Source: Humibacillus sp. DSM 29435 (GTDB lineage Bacteria > Actinomycetota > Actinomycetes > Actinomycetales > Dermatophilaceae). Taken from it: a stretch of DNA of 64,000 bases. The notes beneath the pieces are model-generated. The model was given only the letters and a program-made list of their open reading frames with translations, had not been told where the DNA came from and did not search any database. The position numbers and the translations under genes are program-made. Below are positions 32,252-40,003 of the stretch, one piece after another; the stretch's first letter is position 1, and each line of letters begins with the position of its first letter. The stretch covers positions 419,126 through 483,125 of the forward strand of contig NZ_MAST01000001.1 in the NCBI RefSeq assembly GCF_001758225.1. Direction: 5' to 3'.

Positions 32252-33328
32252 ATGAGCGAGACCCCGTGGGTGCTGCACGTCGACCTCGACCAGTTCATCG
32301 CGGCCGTCGAGGTGCTGCGACGCCCTGAGCTGGTCGGGCTGCCGGTCATCGTCGGTGGCCGCGGCGACCCCGCCGAGCGCGCCGTCGTCTCGACCGCGTC
32401 GTACGAGGCTCGCCGTTACGGCGTCGGCTCGGGGATGCCGCTGCGGCTGGCGGCTCGCAAGGTGCCGGATGCCGTCCTCCTCCCCGTCGACGCCCCGGCG
32501 TACACGGCGGCATCCGAACAGGTGATGGCCAGCCTCCGGTCTCTCGGGGTGGTGGTCGAGGTGCTCGGTTGGGATGAGGCGTTCCTCGGGATCGAGAGTG
32601 ATGACCCCGAGGCGTTCGCGCGACGTGCGCAGGCTGCGGTGCTCAAGTCGACTCGGCTGCACTGCTCGGTCGGTATCGGTGACAACAAGGTGCGGGCGAA
32701 GATCGCCACCGACTTCGGTAAGCCGCGAGGGGTGTTCCGGCTGACGGCCGACAACTGGTTCGAGGTGATGGGCGAGCTGCCCACCATCGAGCTGTGGGGG
32801 GTGGGCTCGAAGGTGTCACAACGGCTGGCGAAGCACGGGATAGACACCGTTCGACAGCTGGCCGACACCGACGAGCCGGTGTTGGTAGGGGAGTTCGGCC
32901 CGCGCATGGGGCTGTGGTACGGCCAGCTCGGTCGAGGGATGGGCAGCACAGTGGTCGACGACAGCCCCTGGATCGCCCGGGGCCACAGCCGCGAGACGAC
33001 CTACCAGCGCAACCTCACGACTCCCGAGGAGGTCGCGGCTGCTGTGCGGGAGCTCGCGTCGCAGGCCTTCGACGACACGGTGGCCGATGGCCGATCCGTC
33101 TTCAGGGTGACTCTCAAGGTTCGCTACGCCCCCTTCTTCACCTCCACCAAGGCCAAGAAGCTGGCCGCACCCACGACCGACCGAGGCGATGTCATCGCGG
33201 CGGCCCTGGCGCTGGCCGGACGTCTTGACCCGGAACGTGAGGTGCGACTGCTCGGAGTGCGCGCCGAGATGGTCATGCCCGACGGCGGAGATCCGGCTGA
33301 GCGCACCCCGATCCGGGGTCGCCTCTGA
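32252..33328 (+). CDS. dinB: Y-family DNA polymerase IV, DinB2-like
   Basis: A 358-residue Y-family polymerase. Catalytic carboxylates are Asp11 (HVDLDQF) and Asp108/Glu109 (GWDEAF); YEARRYGV and the HhH region ELWGVGSKVSQRL are also present. It closely follows the mycobacterial DinB2/DinP pattern (Rv3056): DLDQF replaces DMDAF and WGWDEA is shared. The position of the aromatic steric gate (Phe13 of E. coli Pol IV) is Ile16 here, as DinB2 has Leu, which in DinB2 permits ribonucleotide incorporation. No beta-clamp binding motif is obvious at the C-terminus. It would act in translesion or gap-filling synthesis. Confidence 0.9.
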   Translation: MSETPWVLHVDLDQFIAAVEVLRRPELVGLPVIVGGRGDPAERAVVSTASYEARRYGVGSGMPLRLAARKVPDAVLLPVDAPAYTAASEQVMASLRSLGVVVEVLGWDEAFLGIESDDPEAFARRAQAAVLKSTRLHCSVGIGDNKVRAKIATDFGKPRGVFRLTADNWFEVMGELPTIELWGVGSKVSQRLAKHGIDTVRQLADTDEPVLVGEFGPRMGLWYGQLGRGMGSTVVDDSPWIARGHSRETTYQRNLTTPEEVAAAVRELASQAFDDTVADGRSVFRVTLKVRYAPFFTSTKAKKLAAPTTDRGDVIAAALALAGRLDPEREVRLLGVRAEMVMPDGGDPAERTPIRGRL

Positions 33329-33357
33329 CAGTGCTTTAGGGCGGTCTGCAAGGAGCA

Positions 33358-35004
33358 TCAGAGGGCGGCGGCCGCCGCCCGCCCGGCCACCCGTCCGCTG
33401 AAGATGCAGCCTCCGAGAAAGGTGCCCTCCAGGGAGTTGTAGCCGTGAATGCCGCCGCCTCCGAAGCCGCTGACCTCACCGGCTGCGTAGACACCAGCGA
33501 GCGGCTCGCCCCCGGGTCGCAGGACCCGGCCGGAGAGGTCGGTCTCGAGGCCTCCGAGAGTCTTGCGAGTGAGGATGTTGAGTCGCACGGCGATGAGGGG
33601 CCCGGCCTTCGGGTCGAGCAGGCGGTGCGGCGACGCGACCCGGATGAGCTTGTCGCCACGGTAGTTTCGCGCACCGCGGATCGCGGTCACCTGCGCGTCC
33701 TTGGTGAAGTCGTTCGCGATCTCGTTGTCGCGGGCCACGATGGTGCGGCGCAGGGAGTCCTCGTCGATGAGGTCGTCACCGGTGAGGGCGTTCATCTTGC
33801 GCACCAGCTCGCTCACGCCGGTTGCCACGACAAAGTCGGCGCCGTGCTGCTTGAACGCCTCGACGGGGCCAGGCGCTCCCGGTTTGAGTCGCCCGAGCAC
33901 CTGGCTCACGTTCTTGCCGGTGAGGTCTGGGTTCTGCTCCGACCCCGACAGCGCGAACTCCTTCTCGATGATGCGCTGGGTCAGCACGAACCACGAGTAG
34001 TCGTGCCCTGAGCGCATGATGTGCCCGAGGGTGCCGAGGGTGTCGAAGCCGGGGAACAACGGCGCTGGGAACCGGCGCCCCGTCGCATCGACCCAGAGCG
34101 AGGACGGCCCGGGCAGGATGCGGATGCCGTGGTTGTCCCACACCGGGTCCCAGTTGCGCAGGCCCTCCGTGTAGTGCCACATCCGGTCGGCGTTGATGAC
34201 GTTGCCGCCGGCCGTGCGGGTGATGCCGAGCATGCGGCCGTCGACGTGGGCGGGCACACCGGCCACCATCGTCGACGGCGGCCGGCCGAGCCGTGCGGGC
34301 CAGGCGCGCCGCACGAGGTCGAGGTTGCCGCCGATGCCCCCGCTCGTGACGACCACGGCCTGGGCGGAGATCTCGAAGTCGCCGATCTCCTTGCGGCTGC
34401 TGGCCTTTCCGCGAGCAGCGTCGTCGTCTTCCAGTAGGGCGCCGCGCACACCGGTGACCTGGCCGCCGCTCAGCACGAGGTCGTCGACGCGGTGGCGAAA
34501 GGCCAGGGTCACCAGGCCGCGGGCCATCGCCTCGCGCACCCGTCGCTCGAACGGCTCGACCACTCCGGGCCCGGTCCCCCAGGTCACGTGAAAGCGCGGC
34601 ACCGAGTTTCCGTGGCCGTCAGCGCGTCCGTCGCCCCGCTCGGCCCAGCCGACGACGGGAAAGAGGCGAAGGCCCTGCTGGTGCAGCCAGGCCCGCTTCT
34701 CACCCGCGGCGAAGCTCAGGTACGCCTCGGCCCACTGCTTGGGCCAGTAGTCCTCGGCCCGGTCGAACTGCGCGGAGCCGAACCAGTCTTGCGTGGCCAG
34801 CTCGAGACTGTCCTTGACACCCAGCCGTCGTTGCTCGGGCGAGTCGACCAGAAACAGGCCCCCGAAGCTCCAGAAGGCCTGCCCCCCGAGGTTGGCCGCG
34901 CTCTCCTGGTCGAGCAGCACCACCCGCTTGCCGGCATCGGCCAGCTCTGCGGTCGCGACCAGGCCCGCCAGCCCCGCACCCACGACGACGACGTCGGCTT
35001 CCAT
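33358..35004 (-). CDS. FAD-binding dehydrogenase, 3-ketosteroid dehydrogenase-like
   Basis: A 548-residue flavoprotein of the FAD_binding_2 family. The dinucleotide motif VVVGAGLAGLVATAELADAGKRVVLLDQE is at the N-terminus, GQAFWSFGGLF follows, and the C-terminus has the FAD-contact GVYAAGEVSGFGGGGIHGYNSLEGTFLGG. It resembles the mycobacterial Rv0785 and KstD groups, which oxidise ring ketones of steroids or related substrates; no other steroid genes are nearby, so the substrate is open. The ATG at 35004 has a GGGGAG ribosome binding site; an upstream start at 35064 is possible. It converges with the dinB gene (29 bp) and diverges from idi. Confidence 0.83.
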   Translation of the reverse strand: MEADVVVVGAGLAGLVATAELADAGKRVVLLDQESAANLGGQAFWSFGGLFLVDSPEQRRLGVKDSLELATQDWFGSAQFDRAEDYWPKQWAEAYLSFAAGEKRAWLHQQGLRLFPVVGWAERGDGRADGHGNSVPRFHVTWGTGPGVVEPFERRVREAMARGLVTLAFRHRVDDLVLSGGQVTGVRGALLEDDDAARGKASSRKEIGDFEISAQAVVVTSGGIGGNLDLVRRAWPARLGRPPSTMVAGVPAHVDGRMLGITRTAGGNVINADRMWHYTEGLRNWDPVWDNHGIRILPGPSSLWVDATGRRFPAPLFPGFDTLGTLGHIMRSGHDYSWFVLTQRIIEKEFALSGSEQNPDLTGKNVSQVLGRLKPGAPGPVEAFKQHGADFVVATGVSELVRKMNALTGDDLIDEDSLRRTIVARDNEIANDFTKDAQVTAIRGARNYRGDKLIRVASPHRLLDPKAGPLIAVRLNILTRKTLGGLETDLSGRVLRPGGEPLAGVYAAGEVSGFGGGGIHGYNSLEGTFLGGCIFSGRVAGRAAAAAL

Positions 35005-35096
35005 CCTGCTCCCCCTGCTCTCGAGCCCGACCGCCCACGGCGACTCAGGCGTGGGCGTTGCCACGAAACCTACCCGGTCTTCCTTAGGGTGGGCCC

Positions 35097-35735
35097 ATGA
35101 CGGACCTTCGTGACCCGGCCGGCCAGATCACCCCAGAGCTGGTCGTGCTGCTCGCCGACGACGGCTCGGCGATCGGCACCGCGGCCAAGAGCGGCGTGCA
35201 CCACCGCACGACTCCGTTGCACCTCGGCTTCTCGTGCTACCTCTTCGACCATGACGGCAACCTGGTCGTCACCCGCCGAGCGAGCGACAAGGCGACTTTC
35301 CCCGGGGTGCTCACCAACTCGGTGTGCGGTCATCCGGCCCCGGGTGAGTCTCTCGTGGATGCCGTTCGCCGGCGGGCCAACCGTGAGCTCGGCATCGACG
35401 TCAGCGACGTCGTCGACGTGCGTCTCGTGCTGGCCGACTTCGCCTACCGGGCCGAGATGAACGAGGTGGTCGAGAACGAGCTGTGCCCGGTGCTCGTGGC
35501 CCGGCTGCGCGAGGGTGCTGTCGTACGACCCGACGCCGGCGAGGTGGGTTGGCACGGGCGGGTCGACTGGGCCGGCTTCGCGGGCGATGTCATCGCCGGC
35601 CGCGCCACCGTGTCGCCCTGGTGCGCGGAGCAGGTGGCCGCCCTGAACGCGCTCGGTCCTGCGCCGGCGCAGTGGCGAGACGCTGAGACGAACGACTTGC
35701 CGGCTGCGGTGGTGCTCGGCCCGACAGCGGCCTGA
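35097..35735 (+). CDS. idi: isopentenyl-diphosphate delta-isomerase, type I
   Basis: A 212-residue Nudix-fold isomerase. Catalytic Cys77 is in TNSVCGHP and Glu126 in VVENELCPV; the metal-binding HHRTTPLHLGFSCYLF precedes them. It interconverts IPP and DMAPP in isoprenoid synthesis. The C-terminus is about 30 residues longer than the E. coli enzyme. A TAGGGT (35085-35090) ends 6 nt before the ATG and no ribosome binding site exists, so the mRNA is probably leaderless. Monocistronic, divergent from the flavoprotein gene. Confidence 0.93.
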   Translation: MTDLRDPAGQITPELVVLLADDGSAIGTAAKSGVHHRTTPLHLGFSCYLFDHDGNLVVTRRASDKATFPGVLTNSVCGHPAPGESLVDAVRRRANRELGIDVSDVVDVRLVLADFAYRAEMNEVVENELCPVLVARLREGAVVRPDAGEVGWHGRVDWAGFAGDVIAGRATVSPWCAEQVAALNALGPAPAQWRDAETNDLPAAVVLGPTAA

Positions 35736-35745
35736 AGAGCCGTCA

Positions 35746-35760
35746 TTCGCTGTTGGCGAA
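35746..35760. promoter_or_regulatory. ClgR-type operator, TTCGC-N5-GCGAA
   Basis: A perfect 5-bp-arm palindrome with 5-nt spacer (TGTTG), matching the described ClgR box core CGC-N5-GCG with its flanking W residues. It overlaps the -35 of the clpP promoter and is followed by a second palindrome, GGCGAATTCGCC. A ClgR/PopR-like regulator is encoded 2.5 kb downstream. Confidence 0.7.
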
Positions 35761-35781
35761 TTCGCCTGCGGCAGATAGGGA
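35753..35781 (+). promoter_or_regulatory. promoter of the clpP pair
   Basis: -35 TTGGCG (35753-35758), 17-nt spacer, -10 TAGGGA (35776-35781). The start point should be near 35788, within an 8-bp hairpin at 35780-35801, about 30 nt before the ATG at 35817. Confidence 0.55.
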
Positions 35782-35801
35782 CCCCGGATGCCGCCGGGGT
35801 C
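35780..35801 (+). other. hairpin at the clpP transcript start
   Basis: Perfect inverted repeat GACCCCGG / CCGGGGTC around ATGCCG. The loop and arm contain a copy of the over-represented octamer GGATGCCG. It overlaps the predicted transcription start and could affect initiation or mRNA stability. Confidence 0.5.
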
Positions 35802-35816
35802 GCGCACGCTGAAGGC

Positions 35817-36428
35817 ATGACCACTCAGCCACTCAGTCCCGCCCTGCTCGACGAACAGCTCTCGATGCAGCTGCTCTACCAGCGGATCATCGTTCTCGGC
35901 GCTGAGGTAGACGACCCGATCGCCAACCGCATCACCGCTCAGCTGCTTCTCCTCTCCGCCCGTGACCCACGCGCTGACATCAGCCTGTACATCAACTCAC
36001 CCGGTGGGTCTGTCACCGCCGGCCTGGCGATCTACGACACGATGCGGGTCATCCCCAACGAGGTCGGCACGCTCGCCCTCGGGTTCGCGGCCAGTATGGG
36101 CCAGTTCCTTCTGGGCGCAGGGGCGCCCGGCAAACGCTTCGCCCTGCCGAACGCCCGGATCATGATGCACCAGCCATCGGCGGGCATCCAGGGCACGGCT
36201 GCTGACGTGGAGGTGCAGGCCGGCAACCTCAAGGTCGTCAAGCAGCGGGTCAACGAGCTGCAGGCCGAACACACCGGGCAGAGTGTCGACCAGATCACGG
36301 CCGACAGCGACCGCGACCGCTGGTTCAGCGCCGTCGAGGCGCAGGAGTACGGCATCGTCGACCACGTCGTGACCACGCTGGCTGACGTTCGGCCGGCCGG
36401 CGTCGAGCGCAAGGTGGGCCTGAGATGA
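35817..36428 (+). CDS. clpP: ATP-dependent Clp protease proteolytic subunit (first of pair)
   Basis: A 203-residue ClpP. The catalytic triad is Ser93 (FAASMGQF), His118 (MMHQPSAG) and Asp163 (TADSDRDRW). [19 protein letters not shown] forms the oxyanion strand and handle. ClpP forms heptameric rings that degrade substrates fed by ClpX or ClpC. No clpX gene follows, so this pair is more likely the accessory set (ClpP3/ClpP4-like in Streptomyces, controlled by PopR) than the housekeeping clpP1P2. The stop overlaps the next ATG by 4 bp, coupling the two subunits. Confidence 0.92.
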   Translation: MTTQPLSPALLDEQLSMQLLYQRIIVLGAEVDDPIANRITAQLLLLSARDPRADISLYINSPGGSVTAGLAIYDTMRVIPNEVGTLALGFAASMGQFLLGAGAPGKRFALPNARIMMHQPSAGIQGTAADVEVQAGNLKVVKQRVNELQAEHTGQSVDQITADSDRDRWFSAVEAQEYGIVDHVVTTLADVRPAGVERKVGLR

Positions 36429-37090
36429 GCTGGCCACTGCCGCAGCAGAAGACGGGGTCGACGCGACCGACGGCCAGCAGCTACACGATCCCGTACGTCA
36501 TCGAGAAGACGCCCGCGGGGGAGCGCAGCTTCGATATCTACAGCCGTCTGCTCCAGGAGCGGATCATCTTCGTGGGCACCGAGATCGACGACGGTGTGGC
36601 CAACGTCGTGATGGCCCAGCTGCTGCACCTGGCCGACGTGAATCCTGACCGTGAGGTCGCGCTCTACATCAACAGCCCAGGAGGGTCGTTCACGTCTCTG
36701 ATGGCGATGTACGACACGATGCAGTTCGTGCCGACTCCGGTGGCGACCTTCTGTCTGGGCCAGGCCGCCTCTGCCGCTGCGGTACTGCTGGCCGCCGGCG
36801 AGCCGGGTCGACGGTTCGCCCTGCGCCACTCCAGGGTGCTGCTGCACCAGCCGTCGGCGGGCGGGCAGGGCACTGTGAGCGACCTCGCACTGCAGGCCGA
36901 CGAGCTGCTGCGCGTGCGCGCTCAGGTGGAGGAGGTGCTGAGTCGTCACACCGGGCGGTCGACGGCACAGCTGCGAGTCGACACCGACCGCGACAAGGTG
37001 CTGACGGCATCCGAGGCGCTGGCTTTCGGCATCGTCGACGAGGTGATCGTGCGAGCTTCAGACGTCGAAGCGGTCTACGAGACAAGCTGA
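36425..37090 (+). CDS. clpP: ATP-dependent Clp protease proteolytic subunit (second of pair)
   Basis: A 221-residue ClpP with an N-terminal propeptide-like region ([27 protein letters not shown]) and the triad Ser116 ([11 protein letters not shown]), His141 (LLHQPSAG) and Asp186 (VDTDRDK). The nucleophile context QAASAAA differs from the usual ASMG of the partner and is typical of the second ClpP in actinobacterial pairs. A mixed-ring protease formed from the two products is expected. Translationally coupled to the first clpP. The operon appears to end here or continue weakly into the small genes at 37193. Confidence 0.91.
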   Translation: MSWPLPQQKTGSTRPTASSYTIPYVIEKTPAGERSFDIYSRLLQERIIFVGTEIDDGVANVVMAQLLHLADVNPDREVALYINSPGGSFTSLMAMYDTMQFVPTPVATFCLGQAASAAAVLLAAGEPGRRFALRHSRVLLHQPSAGGQGTVSDLALQADELLRVRAQVEEVLSRHTGRSTAQLRVDTDRDKVLTASEALAFGIVDEVIVRASDVEAVYETS

Positions 37091-37192
37091 TTCAACGGCG
37101 GTGGGCAGCCCGCGCCGGGGAGTAGCAGTAGCGGTGGCGGGGTCTGTGCCACATAGTTGCTGGACCGACTACTTTTTCGATCAGGAGCTTTC

Positions 37193-37423
37193 ATGAGCCA
37201 GAGCAATGCCACCGAACCGACGTCCATCTCCGACTTCGGTCGCGACATGTGGAGCTACCTCACCGGCAAGGAGGCCGCCATCGACTACACCTTCGTCGAC
37301 ATGGCCGTCGAGGTGCCTCGCACGACCGGGCCCGACAGCGAGCACGCCACCTGGAAGCTCAACGGCACGCTGCGCATCACGACCACCGACAAGGACAACC
37401 GGGGCGCCGTGCAGGGTGGCTGA
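37193..37423 (+). CDS. conserved small hypothetical protein
   Basis: A 76-residue acidic protein starting MSQSNATEPTSISDFGRDMWSYLTGKEA and containing a beta-rich WKLNGTLRITTTDKDN stretch. No transmembrane segment or known domain. The ATG has an AGGAG ribosome binding site 6 nt upstream. The stop overlaps the GTG start of the next gene by several bases (37416-37423), indicating co-translation with a membrane-anchored protein. An AT-rich promoter-like patch (TACTTT, about 37170) separates it from clpP. Function unknown. Confidence 0.7.
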   Translation: MSQSNATEPTSISDFGRDMWSYLTGKEAAIDYTFVDMAVEVPRTTGPDSEHATWKLNGTLRITTTDKDNRGAVQGG

Positions 37424-37859
37424 CGCCCGCGCGCAGGGGTCGCTGACCTACGTCGCCGACCTCTCCATGGAGGTCAGCGGCCCGCACGGAACGGCCAGGG
37501 CGCATCTGAGCAACGACGCATCGGGCCTGGTTCTCGATGTGGCGGCGCCCGCGACGCTGTTCCGTAGCCTCCCGGGTCGGTCGCTGACCCGCGATCTGCC
37601 GATCAGTTTTCCGCGTGACGTCTTCGCCGGAACCAGCGTTCGGCTGACGTCACAGGGGCACGATCTGGGCCGCGCTCGGCTCGACGAACGGGGGCGGGTG
37701 CGCTTTGCTCCGACCCCCGTCGGCGTCGTGGTGCTCGGCCGAGCAGCGGGCAACGCGCTCGACCGCACCCAACGCAACTGGGTCGTGGTGTCGCTGCTGG
37801 CGATCGGTGCCGGTCTGGTGGCTTGGGCGCGACGCCGGGTCAGGCTGCGACGAGGCTGA
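37416..37859 (+). CDS. membrane-anchored hypothetical protein
   Basis: A 147-residue protein whose first 110 residues form a probable beta-rich domain (LTYVADLSMEVSGPHGTARAHL, VRFAPTPVGVVVLGRAAG). The C-terminus has one transmembrane helix (NWVVVSLLAIGAGLVAWA) followed by RRRVRLRRG, suggesting a tail-anchored protein with the bulk on one side of the membrane. The GTG at 37416 overlaps the previous gene; the 3' end overlaps the convergent regulator gene by 20 bp. No family recognised. Confidence 0.6.
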   Translation: MADARAQGSLTYVADLSMEVSGPHGTARAHLSNDASGLVLDVAAPATLFRSLPGRSLTRDLPISFPRDVFAGTSVRLTSQGHDLGRARLDERGRVRFAPTPVGVVVLGRAAGNALDRTQRNWVVVSLLAIGAGLVAWARRRVRLRRG

Positions 37860-38334
37860 CCTCGCCGCTGCGGGCCGGGGCCTCGACGACCGGTTCGGCG
37901 GCGATGCTCGACCGACCGGCAGGCCTTCGGGTCAGGTCAAGCACGACCGCCCCGACCACATCGTCAGATCCGTCGAGGTCTTCGGTGTCGAGACCGACCA
38001 CGTCGAGCCCGCCCACGTCGAGTCCGGCCCCACCGGCCTCGAGCATCAGCTCACGGTGGGCTGCTCCGACGAGATGGGCAATGCTAGAACCCAGGGCCGT
38101 GCACACCGCCTCGAGCACCTCTGACGACGGTTCCTTCAGGCCACGCTCGATCTCGGAGAGGTACGCGACCGACACGCCGGCCCGGGTGGCGACATCGTTG
38201 AGGGTGCGGCCCTGCCGGGCACGGAGACGGCGGATCAGCGCGCCGTAGACCTCTCGCAGCAGTGGTCGGCGACGACGCAGGGCCCGAGCGCGGGTGGGCA
38301 GCCGGGTCTCGGCCCGTGGTGCGATCTGGGTCAT
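37840..38334 (-). CDS. ClgR/PopR-like XRE-family transcriptional regulator
   Basis: A 164-residue regulator with a helix-turn-helix at about 27-85: LREVYGALIRRLRARQGRTLNDVATRAGVSVAYLSEIERGLKEPSSEVLEAVC. This pattern is specific for ClgR/PopR, activators of clpP operons in actinobacteria. A variable acidic, Asp/Gly-rich linker (95-135) is followed by a short tail ending SLVAA. In Streptomyces the C-terminal alanines of PopR and ClgR act as degradation signals for ClpP itself. It is convergent with the clpP-associated genes; a CGC-N5-GCGAA element 62 bp upstream may serve autoregulation. PopR rather than ClgR is suggested by its neighbourhood. Confidence 0.82.
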   Translation of the reverse strand: MTQIAPRAETRLPTRARALRRRRPLLREVYGALIRRLRARQGRTLNDVATRAGVSVAYLSEIERGLKEPSSEVLEAVCTALGSSIAHLVGAAHRELMLEAGGAGLDVGGLDVVGLDTEDLDGSDDVVGAVVLDLTRRPAGRSSIAAEPVVEAPARSGEVSLVAA

Positions 38335-38395
38335 GCACGTCTCCGTTCGTCTGGTGGTCTCAGGCTCGCACGCCGAGGCGGCCGGAGGAGCCGAC

Positions 38396-38410
38396 TACGC
38401 GCAGAGCGAA
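38396..38410. promoter_or_regulatory. ClgR-like half-consensus site upstream of the regulator
   Basis: TACGC-GCAGA-GCGAA retains the CGC-N5-GCG core and one full AA flank of the site seen before clpP. It lies 62 bp upstream of the regulator's ATG. Autoregulation is plausible but the match is partial, and the core is common in GC-rich DNA. Confidence 0.4.
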
Positions 38411-38494
38411 ACGCGCCACGGAGAAGCCGTTGCTCAAGTGAGGTCACCGTCTTGCTCCGATCCCTGCGACAGGCACGTGGTGGTTGTCGTCGAC

Positions 38495-38893
38495 TCAAAG
38501 GTTGTGGTCGAAGTCCATGTGGTGCGTGCCGTCGGCCTCGATTCGCAGCCGCACTGTTCCCCGGATGCCGTCGAGCTCGCCGGTGCCGCTGCCGGTCACG
38601 ATGACGCCGTACTCGTCAGACCGGTCGGAGCCGCTCGTCGAGGCGGCGTGCGCGAAGTTGAAGGCGCCGGGCCGGCCGTCGACGGTGCCCTCGAACGACT
38701 CCATCGCCACGTAGGTGCCCACCCCGCTCGACTGGTCGAAGGCCGAGGTGAACTGGGTGACGCTGCGTCCCTCCACCTGGCCGACGTACGTCTTGTTCAT
38801 CCGCAGGTGGCCGGTAGGCAGCCCGGTGGTGATGGCCGGTACGTAGTCGGTGAGGTCGAAGTCAGAGGTCGTGAAGGTCGAGGTGCTCGTCAT
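38495..38893 (-). CDS. DUF3224 family protein
   Basis: A 132-residue protein of the DUF3224 (allene-oxide-cyclase-like beta-barrel) family: MNKTYVGQVEGRSVTQFTSAFDQSSGVGTYVAMESFEGTVDGR, then FNFAHAAS and GVIVTGSGTGELDGIRG. Function unknown; the fold suggests binding of a small hydrophobic molecule. A TAGCGT (38906-38901, minus strand) lies 7 nt upstream of the ATG, without a ribosome binding site, suggesting a leaderless message. Confidence 0.85.
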   Translation of the reverse strand: MTSTSTFTTSDFDLTDYVPAITTGLPTGHLRMNKTYVGQVEGRSVTQFTSAFDQSSGVGTYVAMESFEGTVDGRPGAFNFAHAASTSGSDRSDEYGVIVTGSGTGELDGIRGTVRLRIEADGTHHMDFDHNL

Positions 38894-38950
38894 GGCAGTG
38901 ACGCTAGCGCGGGGTTCGTCGGCGCGATAGAACCTTTGCGACGACGTCCG

Positions 38951-39874
38951 TCACGGGCCCTGATGCTCGATTACGGCGGAGATGGTGCGGCGCGCCATCT
39001 CGCAGAACAGTGGGTTCGTCGTGACGTAGTATGGCACGATCATGGCGGCCTGGGTGAGTGCGTAGCCGCGGGCCCGAGCCCAGGTGCCGTCGTCGACGTC
39101 GAGCGACGATCGGTAGGTGGCCCGAGCTGCCGGGCCGAACATCGTCCAGGCCGGGATGACGTCGGCGGCGGGGTCACCGACCCCGACGGTGCCGAAGTCG
39201 ATCACGGCCGCCAGCCGGCCCGCGTGCACGAGCACGTTCGGTGGGAGCAGATCGGCATGGATCCACACGGCGGGCCCGTCGTTACTGCCCCCCTGCGTGA
39301 CCTCCGCGTCGCCCGAGAACGGCGGCGCCTGCAGGGCGCCGTCCCATGCGGCCAGGGCAGCGACCTCGTCGACCAGGCCGAGCGCGCCGCCTTCTCGCAA
39401 GGCTGCGCGGGTGTCGTCGTCGAGCGAGGCCAACGGTGCTCGGCCGGCGTGCGGCTCACCACCTACGACCGGGATGCCGCGCAGCGCGGTGACGAACCCC
39501 GCCAGCTCGACGGCCGCCTGCGACTCGTCGACGAGCGGGGCCGCATACGGCTGACCGTCGATCCAGTCGAAAAGGGCCCAGGCGTGCGGGTAGGCCTCGC
39601 TCGCCGTTCCTCGCCCTACCGGCCTCGGGACGCGCATCGGGAGGTGAGCAGCCAGGGTGGGAAGCCAGGCCAGCTCGCGGTCGAGGTCAGACGCCCAGCT
39701 GGGGGTCAGCGGCATCCGGGCACAGTGGTGTTCACCGACCCGGAAGATGGCGTTGACCGTTCCGGTGGAGCGAACCCGCCGCACCGGCAACCCGGCCAGC
39801 TCGGGAAACCGGTCGGCCACGAGCCGGGCAACGAGCACGTCGTCGACGGGGATCTCGTCGGCGTGCATCGTCAT
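38951..39874 (-). CDS. aminoglycoside phosphotransferase-fold kinase
   Basis: A 307-residue APH/choline-kinase-fold protein. Catalytic loop WIHADLLPPNVLV (HxDxxxxN) is at about 205-217 and the metal-binding AVIDFGTVGVGDPAAD (DFG-like) at about 225-240. Such kinases phosphorylate aminoglycosides, other antibiotics (macrolides) or small metabolites; substrate cannot be told. The nucleotide-binding N-lobe is degenerate, as is usual. Likely monocistronic. It lies just upstream of the 3' end of the DUF3224 gene, same strand. Confidence 0.85.
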   Translation of the reverse strand: MTMHADEIPVDDVLVARLVADRFPELAGLPVRRVRSTGTVNAIFRVGEHHCARMPLTPSWASDLDRELAWLPTLAAHLPMRVPRPVGRGTASEAYPHAWALFDWIDGQPYAAPLVDESQAAVELAGFVTALRGIPVVGGEPHAGRAPLASLDDDTRAALREGGALGLVDEVAALAAWDGALQAPPFSGDAEVTQGGSNDGPAVWIHADLLPPNVLVHAGRLAAVIDFGTVGVGDPAADVIPAWTMFGPAARATYRSSLDVDDGTWARARGYALTQAAMIVPYYVTTNPLFCEMARRTISAVIEHQGP

Positions 39875-40003
39875 CGGTCACCTTTTCGTCGGGTCGCCCA
39901 TTCTGCATCAGGCTCCAGCCGCCCGTCAGGAACGCGTCAAGACGTCGTCAGGATGCCGTCGGGGCACCCCCGCCATGGGGTCACGAGTGGTTGCGTGGTG
40001 ACT

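Noticed and set aside
38294..40003. Very long plus-strand open frame continuing into the DUF4118 gene (821 codons)
   Set aside because: It runs antisense to the DUF3224 and APH kinase genes and has no protein-like composition before 40004; a frame free of stops is common in such GC-rich DNA.
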